Both the position numbers and the translations under genes were made by a program. Below, piece by piece: positions 47,701 through 54,909 of a stretch of 64,000 nucleotides of DNA (positions within the stretch are counted from its first letter, which is position 1; each line of letters begins with the position of its first letter). Under the pieces are notes generated by a model that ran no database searches, was not told the DNA's origin, and saw only the letters and a list, made by a program, of their open reading frames with translations. The DNA is from Spirochaetia bacterium (GTDB taxonomy: Bacteria; Spirochaetota; UBA4802; UBA5550). The stretch covers positions 1-64,000 of the forward strand of contig VFJS01000054.1 of the NCBI GenBank assembly GCA_009885955.1. Reading direction: 5' to 3'.

Positions 47701-50133
47701 GCAGTCGATGCCCTTGTCAAGGTGGGTTTTATGGTTATCCCCTGATATTGAGCCCGGCTGCGGGGTTATCAGTGCCGACGAGTGGCAGGTGAGACAATTC
47801 GCCGTTCCTGGCAGGTACCAGGTATAAACACCTGTTGGGCCGCCATGGCATGATATCCCATCACACCCCCCTGTACCGTCAGTATATGTTGTGACGGCTA
47901 TTATTTTTGATTTCCAGCTTCCCGTATGTGAAAGTGATGTTATATCGATCTTACCGTAGATCCCGTTTCCATGAGCCGGAAGCATGTTGTAATTATTGTG
48001 GCATGCCTCGCATGGGATTCCCTTCTTCACAACATGGGATTTGTGTTTTCCCTGGATACCTTCCCCGCTTGTATAGATAGGGTCAATGGCACTACCGCTT
48101 TGCAGAGTATGGCAGTCAGTACAGGCGGTAATGGTCCCGGTCCATGCCGGTGACCCGCCGCCGTGGCAGAAAAGGGTGCCGCATATCCCGGTTCCCGGAG
48201 TGCCGCCTGCCGTGTAGCTCCCTGACGGGTTAAGGGCAGTATTGAATGAAATCATCCCGGGGGCCGTTTCCGAATTCTCAAGGGCCCCGTTTGTATGGGT
48301 AAGGCTGGAGTTGTAGTTAAAATGGCACTCAGCGCATGCCAGGCCTTTCGTCAGGTGTTTTGCATGCCCCCCGGAAGTGGGATCTATTGACAGTGTTCCA
48401 TCCAGTGTTTTGGCGCCGCCCATGTGGCATGTGGCGCAGCCTGCCGGGGCAGCGTACCACTGGGTTGTGATTCCGCTGTTACTCCCTTCATGGCAGGAGA
48501 TATTTCCGCAGGCGGAGTCGTTATTATTTGTCCCGTCATTGTAAACAAAAGAGACCGTATAGCCCGCAGGCCAGACCGCGCCGCCCCCTGAGGAGAGAGA
48601 AGTTATTTCCAGCCTCCCGTATCCGGAATTATTGTTTATATGTTTAGTATTGCCGGTGTAGTCGTAATGGCAGAGGACACAGTCGATCTTCCTGTCGGTG
48701 ACATGAATGGTGTGCTTGCCGTTTGTACCGGACCCGTTTGTATTCATGGGGTCTAAGGCGCTTCCTGATTTATGGCATTCCGTACAGCCCGATATATCCC
48801 TGTACCAGTTCGCGTCGCTGTTGTTGTGGCAGGAAATGCTGCCGCATGTTCCCGAGGTATCATCATAAGAGGAGATGGAAACGGAAGAGCCATTGAATAC
48901 CACGGAGGTATTCATGTATACAATGGTTGATGTTTCAGCCTTCCCGTAGGGGGATTTGCCATGGGCGGGCTTATCCTTATAATTATAATGGCATACCTGG
49001 CAGCCTATCCCATTGTCGGAGTAATGAGGCACATGTTTCCCTCCGACGCTGCTCCCGTTGGTGGTCATGGGATCGATACTGCTCCCCGGTGTATGGCAGC
49101 TGATACAGTTGGTAATGGCCCCGCCGCCCCATGCCGGAGAGCCTCCTCCGTGGCAGTAGAGGGTATCACAGTTACCGGTGCCGGGGCTTCCGCCGTATGT
49201 GTATGACCCCGATGGATTCAGGGACGCGCTGAACATAATCATGGAAGGGGCATTCCCGGGATTGTTCGTTGAACCGTTTATATGTGTTTCAGCGGAGCTG
49301 TAGCCGCTATGGCAGTCAGTGCACGCATATCCCCTGGACAGATGTTTGGAGTGGTTGCCGGTTGAGGGGTTGATTGATGTTCCGGAAGCATGGCAGTTTT
49401 CGCATAGCTGCGGCGATGTGGAGTACCAGTTGAATGCTGAGGGATTTCCGTGGCATATGATATTCGTACATGTTCCCGATCCCGATCCTTTAACAAAAAC
49501 AAAGGATTCCGATGGATTTCTCCTTACCAGATTAACATTTTCCTTTACGCCGTAGATCCCGTTCATGTGGGAGGGCTCTTTTTTATACTCATAATGGCAT
49601 ATTTCGCAATCGACATTTTTGCCCGCATGAATCTTATGTTTCCCCCTGTTGCCCTCCCCGTTGGTGGAAACCGGATCATTCGAGCCTCCGCCGGAGTGGC
49701 AGGTGAGGCATCCCGTGCCTGACGTATACCAGTTAATTTCCGAAGTGCCGCCGCCATGGCATATAATATCACTGCAGTTTTCCGTAGGCTTGTTCCAATG
49801 TGTTGCGCTGTTCTGTTTGTTAAAAAGGACAATGTCAATATTGGAGCTTCTTCCATCCACCTTCCCGTCCTTGTGACTCCTGTCCTTGTCATAGAGGCCG
49901 TGGCAGTCGTCGCAGATCTTCCCTGCTGTGGAATGCTCTATATGCTTGCCGCTCAGCGGGGTTGACCTTGAATCCATCGGGACATAACTTTTTAAAGGTG
50001 ATGATAAATGGCATTCCGATGCTGCGCAAGCCGTTGTTTTCGGTTTTTCACGCATCTTACTGCAGGCTGTCAAAAATAGTAATATTACAGAAGAAATGAC
50101 GATGGTTGACTGGAATTTATTTTTACAAAACAT
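41722..50133 (-). CDS. Giant multiheme c-type cytochrome lipoprotein, about 78 heme motifs
   Basis: One uninterrupted frame of 2803 residues with a lipoprotein signal (lipobox LTAC near residue 24) and a GAGGG ribosome binding site. By eye I count 78 heme motifs: 50 CxxCH, 27 CxxxxCH and one CxxxCH. They are laid out as about 26 triads (two CxxCH, one CxxxxCH), one triad per about 105 residues. Extra histidines (KHxxH before each CxxCH) could serve as distal ligands. The middle shows recent internal duplication. It probably forms a heme wire on the cell surface or across the periplasm. A NarX/NarL-like pair lies directly upstream on the same strand. Heme loading needs maturation genes not in this window. 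Confidence 0.9.
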   Translation of the reverse strand: MFCKNKFQSTIVISSVILLFLTACSKMREKPKTTACAASECHLSSPLKSYVPMDSRSTPLSGKHIEHSTAGKICDDCHGLYDKDRSHKDGKVDGRSSNIDIVLFNKQNSATHWNKPTENCSDIICHGGGTSEINWYTSGTGCLTCHSGGGSNDPVSTNGEGNRGKHKIHAGKNVDCEICHYEYKKEPSHMNGIYGVKENVNLVRRNPSESFVFVKGSGSGTCTNIICHGNPSAFNWYSTSPQLCENCHASGTSINPSTGNHSKHLSRGYACTDCHSGYSSAETHINGSTNNPGNAPSMIMFSASLNPSGSYTYGGSPGTGNCDTLYCHGGGSPAWGGGAITNCISCHTPGSSIDPMTTNGSSVGGKHVPHYSDNGIGCQVCHYNYKDKPAHGKSPYGKAETSTIVYMNTSVVFNGSSVSISSYDDTSGTCGSISCHNNSDANWYRDISGCTECHKSGSALDPMNTNGSGTNGKHTIHVTDRKIDCVLCHYDYTGNTKHINNNSGYGRLEITSLSSGGGAVWPAGYTVSFVYNDGTNNNDSACGNISCHEGSNSGITTQWYAAPAGCATCHMGGAKTLDGTLSIDPTSGGHAKHLTKGLACAECHFNYNSSLTHTNGALENSETAPGMISFNTALNPSGSYTAGGTPGTGICGTLFCHGGGSPAWTGTITACTDCHTLQSGSAIDPIYTSGEGIQGKHKSHVVKKGIPCEACHNNYNMLPAHGNGIYGKIDITSLSHTGSWKSKIIAVTTYTDGTGGCDGISCHGGPTGVYTWYLPGTANCLTCHSSALITPQPGSISGDNHKTHLDKGIDCNLCHNDYKQEPTHMDGTNQTPFVKFNGTYNGVAVTETDPGKNIDPFGTTGAGKCSNVACHGANNVAGTNPVNWRTTKTLACADCHNANSLINPDNGSHGTHITTMGYNCTECHSGYKGTSSHANGIDNTWATTPTMISFEGGTSHGGTYNGTTCNSNYCHGSTMGASASPTWGVPGSVTCGSCHGNPPVTYAHSKHLAKYPANCNACHLGNAHINKTVDVNLTTYGGTYASATKTCGTVSCHGGAGGGAPVWTSAVSLVCADCHKSGSAIDPNGTIGGTGTAGKHVKHTAASGVTCLTCHTGYTTSRTQHVNGTLNKTDIAQTDIVWAGNYAVGGTVAAAFSDAAGTCASISCHGATSATANWYAATTACNTCHGIDSTGNPGTNAHTKHLTKYPGNCSACHTGNVHLNNTADVAMAASYGGTYTSASKTCNTVSCHGGTSGGAPVWTSVAALGCLDCHKSGSAIDPNGTIGGTGTAGKHVKHTAASGVTCLTCHTGYTISKTQHVNGTLNKSEIAQTDIVWAGSYAVGGTVAATYSDAAGTCASISCHGTGSATADWYAGTAACSICHGDASGLPITGAHTKHSAGGAGNKSYACTACHTNAGPGNANHIDGTKNVTMSATYGGTYTSPTCASVNCHGAGTPNWTVAGALACTTCHTGALTPGATAGAGKHTAHVASRNIGCEVCHEGYRADARHVNNINENVSVLAFDADGSLATAWGSVTTTYTEPGACSSISCHGAGSGSTDWFAAATNCNICHGDASGLPSTGAHTKHSAGGAGNKSYACSTCHNNAGPGFAAHINGTANISMTAGTYTSPTCSVSSCHGAGTPNWTVAGALACTNCHSGSLTPGATGAAGKHTTHATTRNIGCEVCHEGYRTDSKHADGTGDAASILAFDTNGSQGPTWGNVSAAFSEPGTCSSISCHGAGSASIDWRTTSAATCNICHGDGTGLPADSSHQKHVTFIGYTACSTCHNNAGPGFSSHVDGTKNVSMSGGGTYSPGTGTGQCSSVTCHGSALTATTQGTDITPEWGTSSTGACGTCHKTSTLNERSHAKHLSAPYSYTCDRCHSDGVADTDHHKVGNKPVNGVAEMNFDTLNPSGGYTSGVDQCSNLYCHGNFTGGNNVSISWGGTTNCSTNQCHSSTYTQGAHGKHTLTNPAGYGYACTSCHTGNGYTDTTHANGVKNVTLSSAASVAGVDGIATFTSPTCNSTYCHGDFTGGNGANPSWAGSAPCGSCHNNPTATVVYGSHDKHTNGNRYGCAMCHFGSGTGFASSAGFSTSTHSNGVKNVAFDPASIGDKPGAFSAAYSQANKTCQYTYCHGDFTGNTYIVPVTANIADWDARTGGACLDCHSYGTPNTDSHPKHLNATYNYDCTRCHTSFGHSDGTFGGPSGVGFDSMNPNGSYNSPAAKKCYNLYCHGNSRNAGTDWLDNAKFNFASTTASNNDPVWTVAAGGGPGSVACNACHKISAGTLVSGSHDRHVGNTPSTVKYNYSCHKCHENVVSETASTTSAVLTALHADGLLQVKIDVTTNPSASAYNDTTNQCANTYCHGNFTGGLLASPVWNGAATCGSCHDIAPSTYAHDEHTLPGLYNYRCANCHDRVTNHLTKEGGPFQIDNSATSTGIFYHANFTKNVFFGNDPANKIIADQGPGSATTTTNIATYATSTMTCAYTYCHGDFWATSTSSPQRWKEGNAANTIKWSDASAPCGSCHGAGSNAALGIPTATSTWSTNESHAEHAGYISQNGYNYPCGFCHQGVYQGTLSTGNGAGGAYETGTKIPVYTNHADGNRTALSFYTNFTGSTATSVKASSTALQDVTCSNIYCHSDGYSTSTLTYDNGNSTTSTDPGITTPRWGGTQKSQMTCVSCHNNGGNPTTNPKPLHNTTGHNHQSITEHGYTCIHCHANTTVFSGAASDTPSLTVEKIRFNFSAGTASSTRHVNRMKNVSFGSQTSGTRTYTATRTCSVTCHGKGHSSLGPWYTGTIPGSRVYEAEAP
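45081..46905. repeat. Tandem intragenic repeats within the giant cytochrome gene
   Basis: Long near-identical segments recur at exact codon multiples. Sequence at 46061-46312 recurs 585 bases later (195 codons), and sequence around 45081 recurs 558 bases later (186 codons). Each unit encodes six heme motifs. The similarity is high at the DNA level, so the copies are recent or kept alike by gene conversion. Confidence 0.75.
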
Positions 50134-50172
50134 ATGAAACCCTCAAATTAATTTTCATGCAGATGGCTCTCT

Positions 50173-50233
50173 ATCATTGAACAAAATGATAAATTATCAT
50201 TATATTTACCCATTATCATACTACTTAAATGAT
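50173..50233. promoter_or_regulatory. Cluster of AATGAT/ATCATT sites with a palindrome upstream of the giant cytochrome gene
   Basis: A perfect palindrome AATGATAA-A-TTATCATT lies at 50185-50201. Further ATCATT/AATGAT-like half-sites lie at 50173, 50212 and 50228. All are 40-100 bases before the cytochrome start codon at 50133. The arrangement suits an operator, possibly for the response regulator encoded next door, but AT-rich sequence produces such motifs by chance. The rest of the 368-base gap (50134-50501) shows nothing else. Confidence 0.4.
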
Positions 50234-50501
50234 ATTAAACCGTCAATATGTATATATACGTAATATTTTTACTTTTTTAAAAGCCGTGGATCTGTAAACA
50301 AATCTTTGCAGATGTCATATGTCAGTTAATAATCAGGAATAGTATTCGGGTATAGGGAGACTTTTATATAAATTCTGAAAGATGCGGATAAAAAACCTTA
50401 TTGCATTAAAATTATAAATTCCCGGCTTTACGGTACGGGAATATTCCAGAGAACTGCATAAATTTTAGAAAACCTGTTTTTAACCTGTTTACCCTCTGTC
50501 C

Positions 50502-51161
50502 TTAAACAATCCCCTTATAAATGGAAAATTTAATCAGATCAGCCATGTTATCAATTGAAAGCTTTTTCATAATGTTGGACCTGTGGACCTCCACGGTACG
50601 TTTGCTTATATGAAGCATTTCACCTATCCCCCTGCTTGTCATGCCCCTGACTATGTGCTTCAATATCTCCATTTCCCGCCTGGTCAGGAGCTTTGTAAAG
50701 TCCCGGTTATCCATTACGACCCCGGTATCCTCCTTGTCAAGGTCAGCCAGCTCACTGGAAAAGGACTTCCCCCCGGACCGTATCTTTTTTATGGCATGGA
50801 TAATCTCATCGATGACATCATCTTTCAGAATATATCCATCCACATTGAGTGACAGGGCGTACCTGTAATGTTCCCTCTCCTTATGCATGGATACTATCAG
50901 AACCCTGACATGGGGGTAGATTTTCCTGATATGGTTAAGGGCTTCCAACCCGTCCATGTTAGGCATAGAGAGGTCGAGGATAACAAGGTCGCAATCGTGC
51001 CGGCGCAGGGTATCAAGAAGCTCCAGGCCGTCGCCTGCCTCCTGTATAACGGTAAATCCCGGCACCATGTTTATCAGGTTTTTAAGGCCCGCCCTGAAAA
51101 CCGGGTGGTCATCGGCCAGTATGATCCTGTACCGGTTATCAGATGTTTCTTGGTATTTCAA
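50502..51161 (-). CDS. NarL/FixJ-family response regulator
   Basis: The 219-residue regulator has a receiver domain (about 12-130, acidic pair D17/D18, phospho-acceptor D63, lysine in YILKDD) and a C-terminal LuxR-type helix-turn-helix (about 155-215; LTRREMEILKHIVRGM, SKRTVEVHRSNIMKKL). It should bind DNA once phosphorylated by the kinase encoded upstream, whose gene overlaps its start by 23 bases. The next gene downstream on the same strand is the giant cytochrome, a likely target. Confidence 0.92.
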   Translation of the reverse strand: MKYQETSDNRYRIILADDHPVFRAGLKNLINMVPGFTVIQEAGDGLELLDTLRRHDCDLVILDLSMPNMDGLEALNHIRKIYPHVRVLIVSMHKEREHYRYALSLNVDGYILKDDVIDEIIHAIKKIRSGGKSFSSELADLDKEDTGVVMDNRDFTKLLTRREMEILKHIVRGMTSRGIGEMLHISKRTVEVHRSNIMKKLSIDNMADLIKFSIYKGIV

Positions 51162-52938
51162 TGGTAATCACCGTTCCTTTCCCTTTCCGGGAATGAAAAT
51201 CAAATTTTCCGTTCAGAAGCCCGGCCCTCTCATTCATAATGAGGAGCCCGAGGCCATGGGCATGGGAATTTTCACTGCCCGGCGCCTTCATATCGATGCC
51301 TGTCCCATTATCCTTTATTGTCATGGTAAGGGTGTCATCGACGAGAGAGACCCTGATGGAGACACCTGTTGCCCCGGAATGTTTGATGATGTTCGTCATT
51401 GACTCCTGGACCATTCTGTAGAGATTAATATCCCAGTTGCCGGGAAAAAAATTATCCAGCTTATCAACATCAACCCTGATATCCATATTCCTGCTGATAT
51501 TCATGGTTTCCACCATGGATATGATGGCTTTCGGCAGCCCCATGGCCTTGAATCCCACGGGGCTCAGGCTCCTTGAAATTTTTCTGGCATCGTTGATAAT
51601 AGTGTCAATGTAGCTCATGATCCCGGAATAATCGTCTCCGGCATCTCCTTTCCCCGGGTTCGCAGTAATAAAATTGTAAACCATTATCTTCAGGGCCTGC
51701 AGGGAGCCCCCCATGTTGTCATGTATCTCCCTGGATATCCTGCCGCGCTCATCCTCCTGAAGCCTGATCATCTCCTGTGACAGGTGCCGTATGGTCTCCT
51801 CGGCCCTTTTCCGGTACGTGATATCCTGGATTACGCATACATACCTGTCAACCAGCTCATAATCCCCTGCCATTTTTGTTATGGAATAGGCCACAGGGAT
51901 AGTCCTCCCCGACGGTGATGTTATCAATGACTCCTTCTGTATCAGGCCCGTATGTTCAATGATCCTTTTCAGATTCTCATTCCAGTGGAAGCTCCCCCTG
52001 GGAAAAAGCCGGGAAAATTTACTGCCGGTTATCTCCTCTTCCTTACATAAAAGCATAAAAGAAGCGGCATGGTTGATATTCAGAATATTCCCATCCTGGG
52101 ATATAACAATGATGGAGTCGTTCATATTCTGAAGAATGCTGTCAAAATACTCCTTTGAAACGGTAATCGTCTGGAGCTGTTCAGCCATAACATTAAACGA
52201 CTCAATAAGGTCCCCGAGCTCATCTTTTGCGGTTGCGTGCAGCCTCACCATGATATCGCCTGACCCTATCTTCCTCACCGCGCTGCCGACAGAAGATATG
52301 GACCTGCTGAAATGCCGTGAAATAAAATATCCTATAATCAGGCAGAAGAGTATAGACCCGCCCCATGATATGAACAGGCTCTTTTCAATCTGAGACAGAG
52401 CCGCTTCGTTTTCCTGCAAAAGTTCCTTCATCTCTATATTCGATGCTGCCCGGATATGATCAAGGTTATGGATGATATTCTCTGCAATGTTCCTGAGCGG
52501 TCTGAATTGATTCCTGTATATTTCTCTTGAATGTTGAGAAATATATTGATGGGGATATCCTAGTATAATAACATTTATGTCATTGAATTTTTTTAAATTG
52601 CCCTCAAGCTCATGATAAAGGGCAATCACATTTTGATGTTTAGAATCAGTCTTCTTCACAGAATGATAAAGGTCCATGATGTCGGCAAATTTTGCAAGGT
52701 AATTATCCCTCTCAGTTATATTCCCGGAAGTCATATATCTGTAAAGGGGCTGTATACTGAGGTTCAGGTGTATCGATAACCTGCTGATGTCGTTTAATAT
52801 GGATAGATGAACGTTGTATTCATACTTGTCATCTGCGATGATATGGTACTTATAATTCCAGTAGGCTGAAAATATATAAAAGGGAATGATGGCAATAATG
52901 AAAGAGAGGGTCAGTTTAAATGTTATTCCAAATCTCAT
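51139..52938 (-). CDS. NarX-like sensor histidine kinase (HAMP-PAS-HisKA_3)
   Basis: The 599-residue membrane kinase has helices at about 8-28 and 190-210 enclosing a helical periplasmic sensor of about 150 residues. A HAMP domain (about 210-265), a PAS domain (about 270-385), a HisKA_3 box (RISREIHDNMGGSLQALK) and a HATPase domain (NIIKHSG, DNGTGID) follow. The layout is that of NarX-type kinases, but the periplasmic domain lacks a motif I can tie to nitrate. It is co-transcribed with the response regulator gene. The PAS domain could sense redox or a small ligand. Confidence 0.9.
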   Translation of the reverse strand: MRFGITFKLTLSFIIAIIPFYIFSAYWNYKYHIIADDKYEYNVHLSILNDISRLSIHLNLSIQPLYRYMTSGNITERDNYLAKFADIMDLYHSVKKTDSKHQNVIALYHELEGNLKKFNDINVIILGYPHQYISQHSREIYRNQFRPLRNIAENIIHNLDHIRAASNIEMKELLQENEAALSQIEKSLFISWGGSILFCLIIGYFISRHFSRSISSVGSAVRKIGSGDIMVRLHATAKDELGDLIESFNVMAEQLQTITVSKEYFDSILQNMNDSIIVISQDGNILNINHAASFMLLCKEEEITGSKFSRLFPRGSFHWNENLKRIIEHTGLIQKESLITSPSGRTIPVAYSITKMAGDYELVDRYVCVIQDITYRKRAEETIRHLSQEMIRLQEDERGRISREIHDNMGGSLQALKIMVYNFITANPGKGDAGDDYSGIMSYIDTIINDARKISRSLSPVGFKAMGLPKAIISMVETMNISRNMDIRVDVDKLDNFFPGNWDINLYRMVQESMTNIIKHSGATGVSIRVSLVDDTLTMTIKDNGTGIDMKAPGSENSHAHGLGLLIMNERAGLLNGKFDFHSRKGKGTVITIEIPRNI

Positions 52939-53071
52939 ACATACAACCCATTAATCCCCGCAGTTAAAAATCAACAACTAATCACAGGAACATACGTTAT
53001 TATTTAATATATTGATATCATTCCTGATAAATATTCACCCCTGCAAATTGCATTTTTTAATAAAAAATACC

Positions 53072-53101
53072 TTGACAAACCTCTGAATTAAATTCCAATA
53101 A
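53072..53101 (+). promoter_or_regulatory. Candidate promoter for the cytochrome-ferredoxin-NrfD genes
   Basis: A perfect TTGACA at 53072-53077 is followed after 18 bases by CAATAA. The -10 match is weak. It lies in the 245-base divergent gap between the sensor kinase gene and the tetraheme cytochrome gene. Confidence 0.3.
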
Positions 53102-53183
53102 ATGCATTAAATACATAAAAAAAATAAGTAATATACCTTACTGCTTCAGCAATAACAAAATTTAGAAAAGTAAAAAAAACTCT

Positions 53184-53723
53184 ATGAAAAAAATCATTCT
53201 TCCGGTATTATTCATCCTCACCATGACATGCATCGGCATCTGCCTTTCAGCAGCTGACAAAGCTGTAGAAAAAAGGATTCCCAATAAAAAAACCGAGAAG
53301 GGCAGGGAGATTGCAATCAGTCCTCCCCCTTTCAGCGCGGGGATATTCCCCTGTACCGAATGCCATTCGGGAATGCCGGTAAACTATAACAGGCGGGCCC
53401 TCACCGAGGAGCATGCAAATATTGTCTTCACTCACGATGAAAAGAACCGCTGGTGCCTTGACTGCCACAGCGCGGGAAACAGGGACTTTCTCCATCTTGC
53501 CAGCGGCAGGCTTGTCAGCTTTCAGGAGTCCTATAAGCTCTGCGGGCAGTGCCACGGCCCCAAACTGCGCGACTGGGAAAAAGGCGTCCATGGGAAAAGA
53601 AGCGGTTACTGGAATGGCGAGAAGAAGTATCTCCTCTGTGTTCATTGCCATAACCCCCATTCACCGGCCTTTAACCCTCTTCAGCCGATGCCGCCGCCAG
53701 TCCGGCAGGAGAATATCAGATGA
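53184..53723 (+). CDS. Periplasmic tetraheme cytochrome c
   Basis: The 179-residue exported cytochrome has a signal peptide (about 1-23) and four CxxCH motifs (CTECH, CLDCH, CGQCH, CVHCH). His residues upstream of several motifs could be distal ligands. It resembles the NrfB/cytochrome-c7-like subunits that accept electrons from NrfC/NrfD-type quinol oxidases. The ferredoxin gene overlaps its end by four bases, so the two are translationally coupled. It would hand electrons from the membrane module to periplasmic or surface cytochromes. Confidence 0.88.
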   Translation: MKKIILPVLFILTMTCIGICLSAADKAVEKRIPNKKTEKGREIAISPPPFSAGIFPCTECHSGMPVNYNRRALTEEHANIVFTHDEKNRWCLDCHSAGNRDFLHLASGRLVSFQESYKLCGQCHGPKLRDWEKGVHGKRSGYWNGEKKYLLCVHCHNPHSPAFNPLQPMPPPVRQENIR

Positions 53724-54646
53724 AGAATAAAATAGAAAATGCCGGGATACCAATGGAAGAAAAAGATAAAAGCACAACCACAAGAAAAAACCTCCTGAAA
53801 ACAGCTGCTGCTGCAGGGATGATGCTTGCAACGGGATGCAAAATGAGCATGGAGGAATTTCTTCAGAAAAATTTCAAAACCCTCACCGATTCAGAAAAAA
53901 AAGAGATCATTACCAGGCTCGAAAGTGAATATTCAAAAAAGTACGGGAAAAAATTTACCGTTTCCGCACAGGAACCCATAGAGGGGACTCTCTTCGGATA
54001 TGCCCTTGACATCTCAAGGTGCATCGGCTGCCGCAGATGCGTCTATGCCTGCGTGAATGAAAATAACCAGTCCAGGAAACCGCAGGTCCACTGGATCCAG
54101 GTGCTCCAGATGGACAAGGAGAAAGGTATCGATTACCACCACTCTGATACCCACTACAACCCTCCAAAAGTGCCCCTTGAGGGGCATTTCTATCTTCCCG
54201 TGGCATGCCAGCAGTGCAGAAACCCGCAGTGTACAACGGTCTGCCCGGTGAAAGCAACATGGCAGGAGATCGACGGAATCGTTGTCGTGGACTACAACTG
54301 GTGCATCGGCTGCAGGAACTGCATGGCAGCATGCCCCTATGGCGCCAGGCATTTCAACTGGGGCCAGCCATCCATACCCAACGAGGAGGTCAACCCTGAG
54401 ACACACTACCTGGGAAACAGGCCCAGGATGAAAGGGGTAGTTGAAAAATGCACCTTCTGCATCCAGAGGGCACGGGCCGGCCTCTATCCGTCATGCGTTG
54501 AAGTGTGCCCGGTGGGAGCAAGAAAATTCGGAAACCTCCTCGATCCGGAGAGCGAAATCAGGTACATATTGAAAACAAAAAGGGTCCTTATTTTGAAGGA
54601 GGACCTTAATACTCAGCCGAAATTCTATTATTTCTTCGGCGTGTGA
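53720..54646 (+). CDS. Exported four-cluster ferredoxin (NrfC/PsrB-like)
   Basis: The 308-residue protein has four [4Fe-4S] motifs in the NrfC/DmsB order: CIGCRRCVYAC, CQQCRNPQCTTVCP, CIGCRNCMAACP and CTFCIQRARAGLYPSCVEVCP. The N-terminus carries TTRKNLLKTAAAAGMMLATGC, a Tat-like signal with Lys instead of the second Arg and a possible lipobox Cys. It would link NrfD to the tetraheme cytochrome on the outer face of the membrane. No molybdopterin subunit is encoded nearby. The start overlaps the cytochrome gene's stop. Confidence 0.9.
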   Translation: MKNKIENAGIPMEEKDKSTTTRKNLLKTAAAAGMMLATGCKMSMEEFLQKNFKTLTDSEKKEIITRLESEYSKKYGKKFTVSAQEPIEGTLFGYALDISRCIGCRRCVYACVNENNQSRKPQVHWIQVLQMDKEKGIDYHHSDTHYNPPKVPLEGHFYLPVACQQCRNPQCTTVCPVKATWQEIDGIVVVDYNWCIGCRNCMAACPYGARHFNWGQPSIPNEEVNPETHYLGNRPRMKGVVEKCTFCIQRARAGLYPSCVEVCPVGARKFGNLLDPESEIRYILKTKRVLILKEDLNTQPKFYYFFGV

Positions 54647-54708
54647 TATTCAGAAAAATGGTAACTACTCAGACAGAAAATAGGAAAAAAAATTTGCTCA
54701 GGTCTTAG

Positions 54709-54840
54709 CACGGATAAACACTGATAAAATTGAGATAATAATGAGAATTTAATATTGAATTCAAAAAATAAATTTAAAATGAGAGTAAGTTTTTGATAAT
54801 GATATTAAAAAAAATCCGCGAAAATCCGTGTGTATCCGTG
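54709..54840. repeat. Imperfect inverted repeat between ferredoxin and NrfD genes
   Basis: Arms CACGGATAAACACTGAT (54709-54725) and ATCCGTGTGTATCCGTG (54824-54840) face each other around an AT-rich middle. Similar CACGGATxxACACGGAT segments are common interspersed repeats in bacterial genomes. It occupies the unusual 263-base gap inside an otherwise tight operon. Confidence 0.5.
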
Positions 54841-54909
54841 AGCAAATACATTAAAATGTATTAACAAATTCAGGCGGACTGATTATATAATAATATTGAG
54901 GGTGATACA

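Noticed and set aside
47221-47745. 174-codon plus-strand open frame opposite the giant cytochrome gene, and many similar ones at 38-50 kb
   Set aside because: They are antisense shadows of the low-stop, Gly/Thr/Cys/His-rich cytochrome frames; their Cys/Arg/Pro-rich products have no family features.
42000-50000. Regularly spaced repeats that could suggest a CRISPR array
   Set aside because: The periodicity is protein-coding (heme triads) with unequal spacing and diverged repeats, within one open frame; no cas genes are present.
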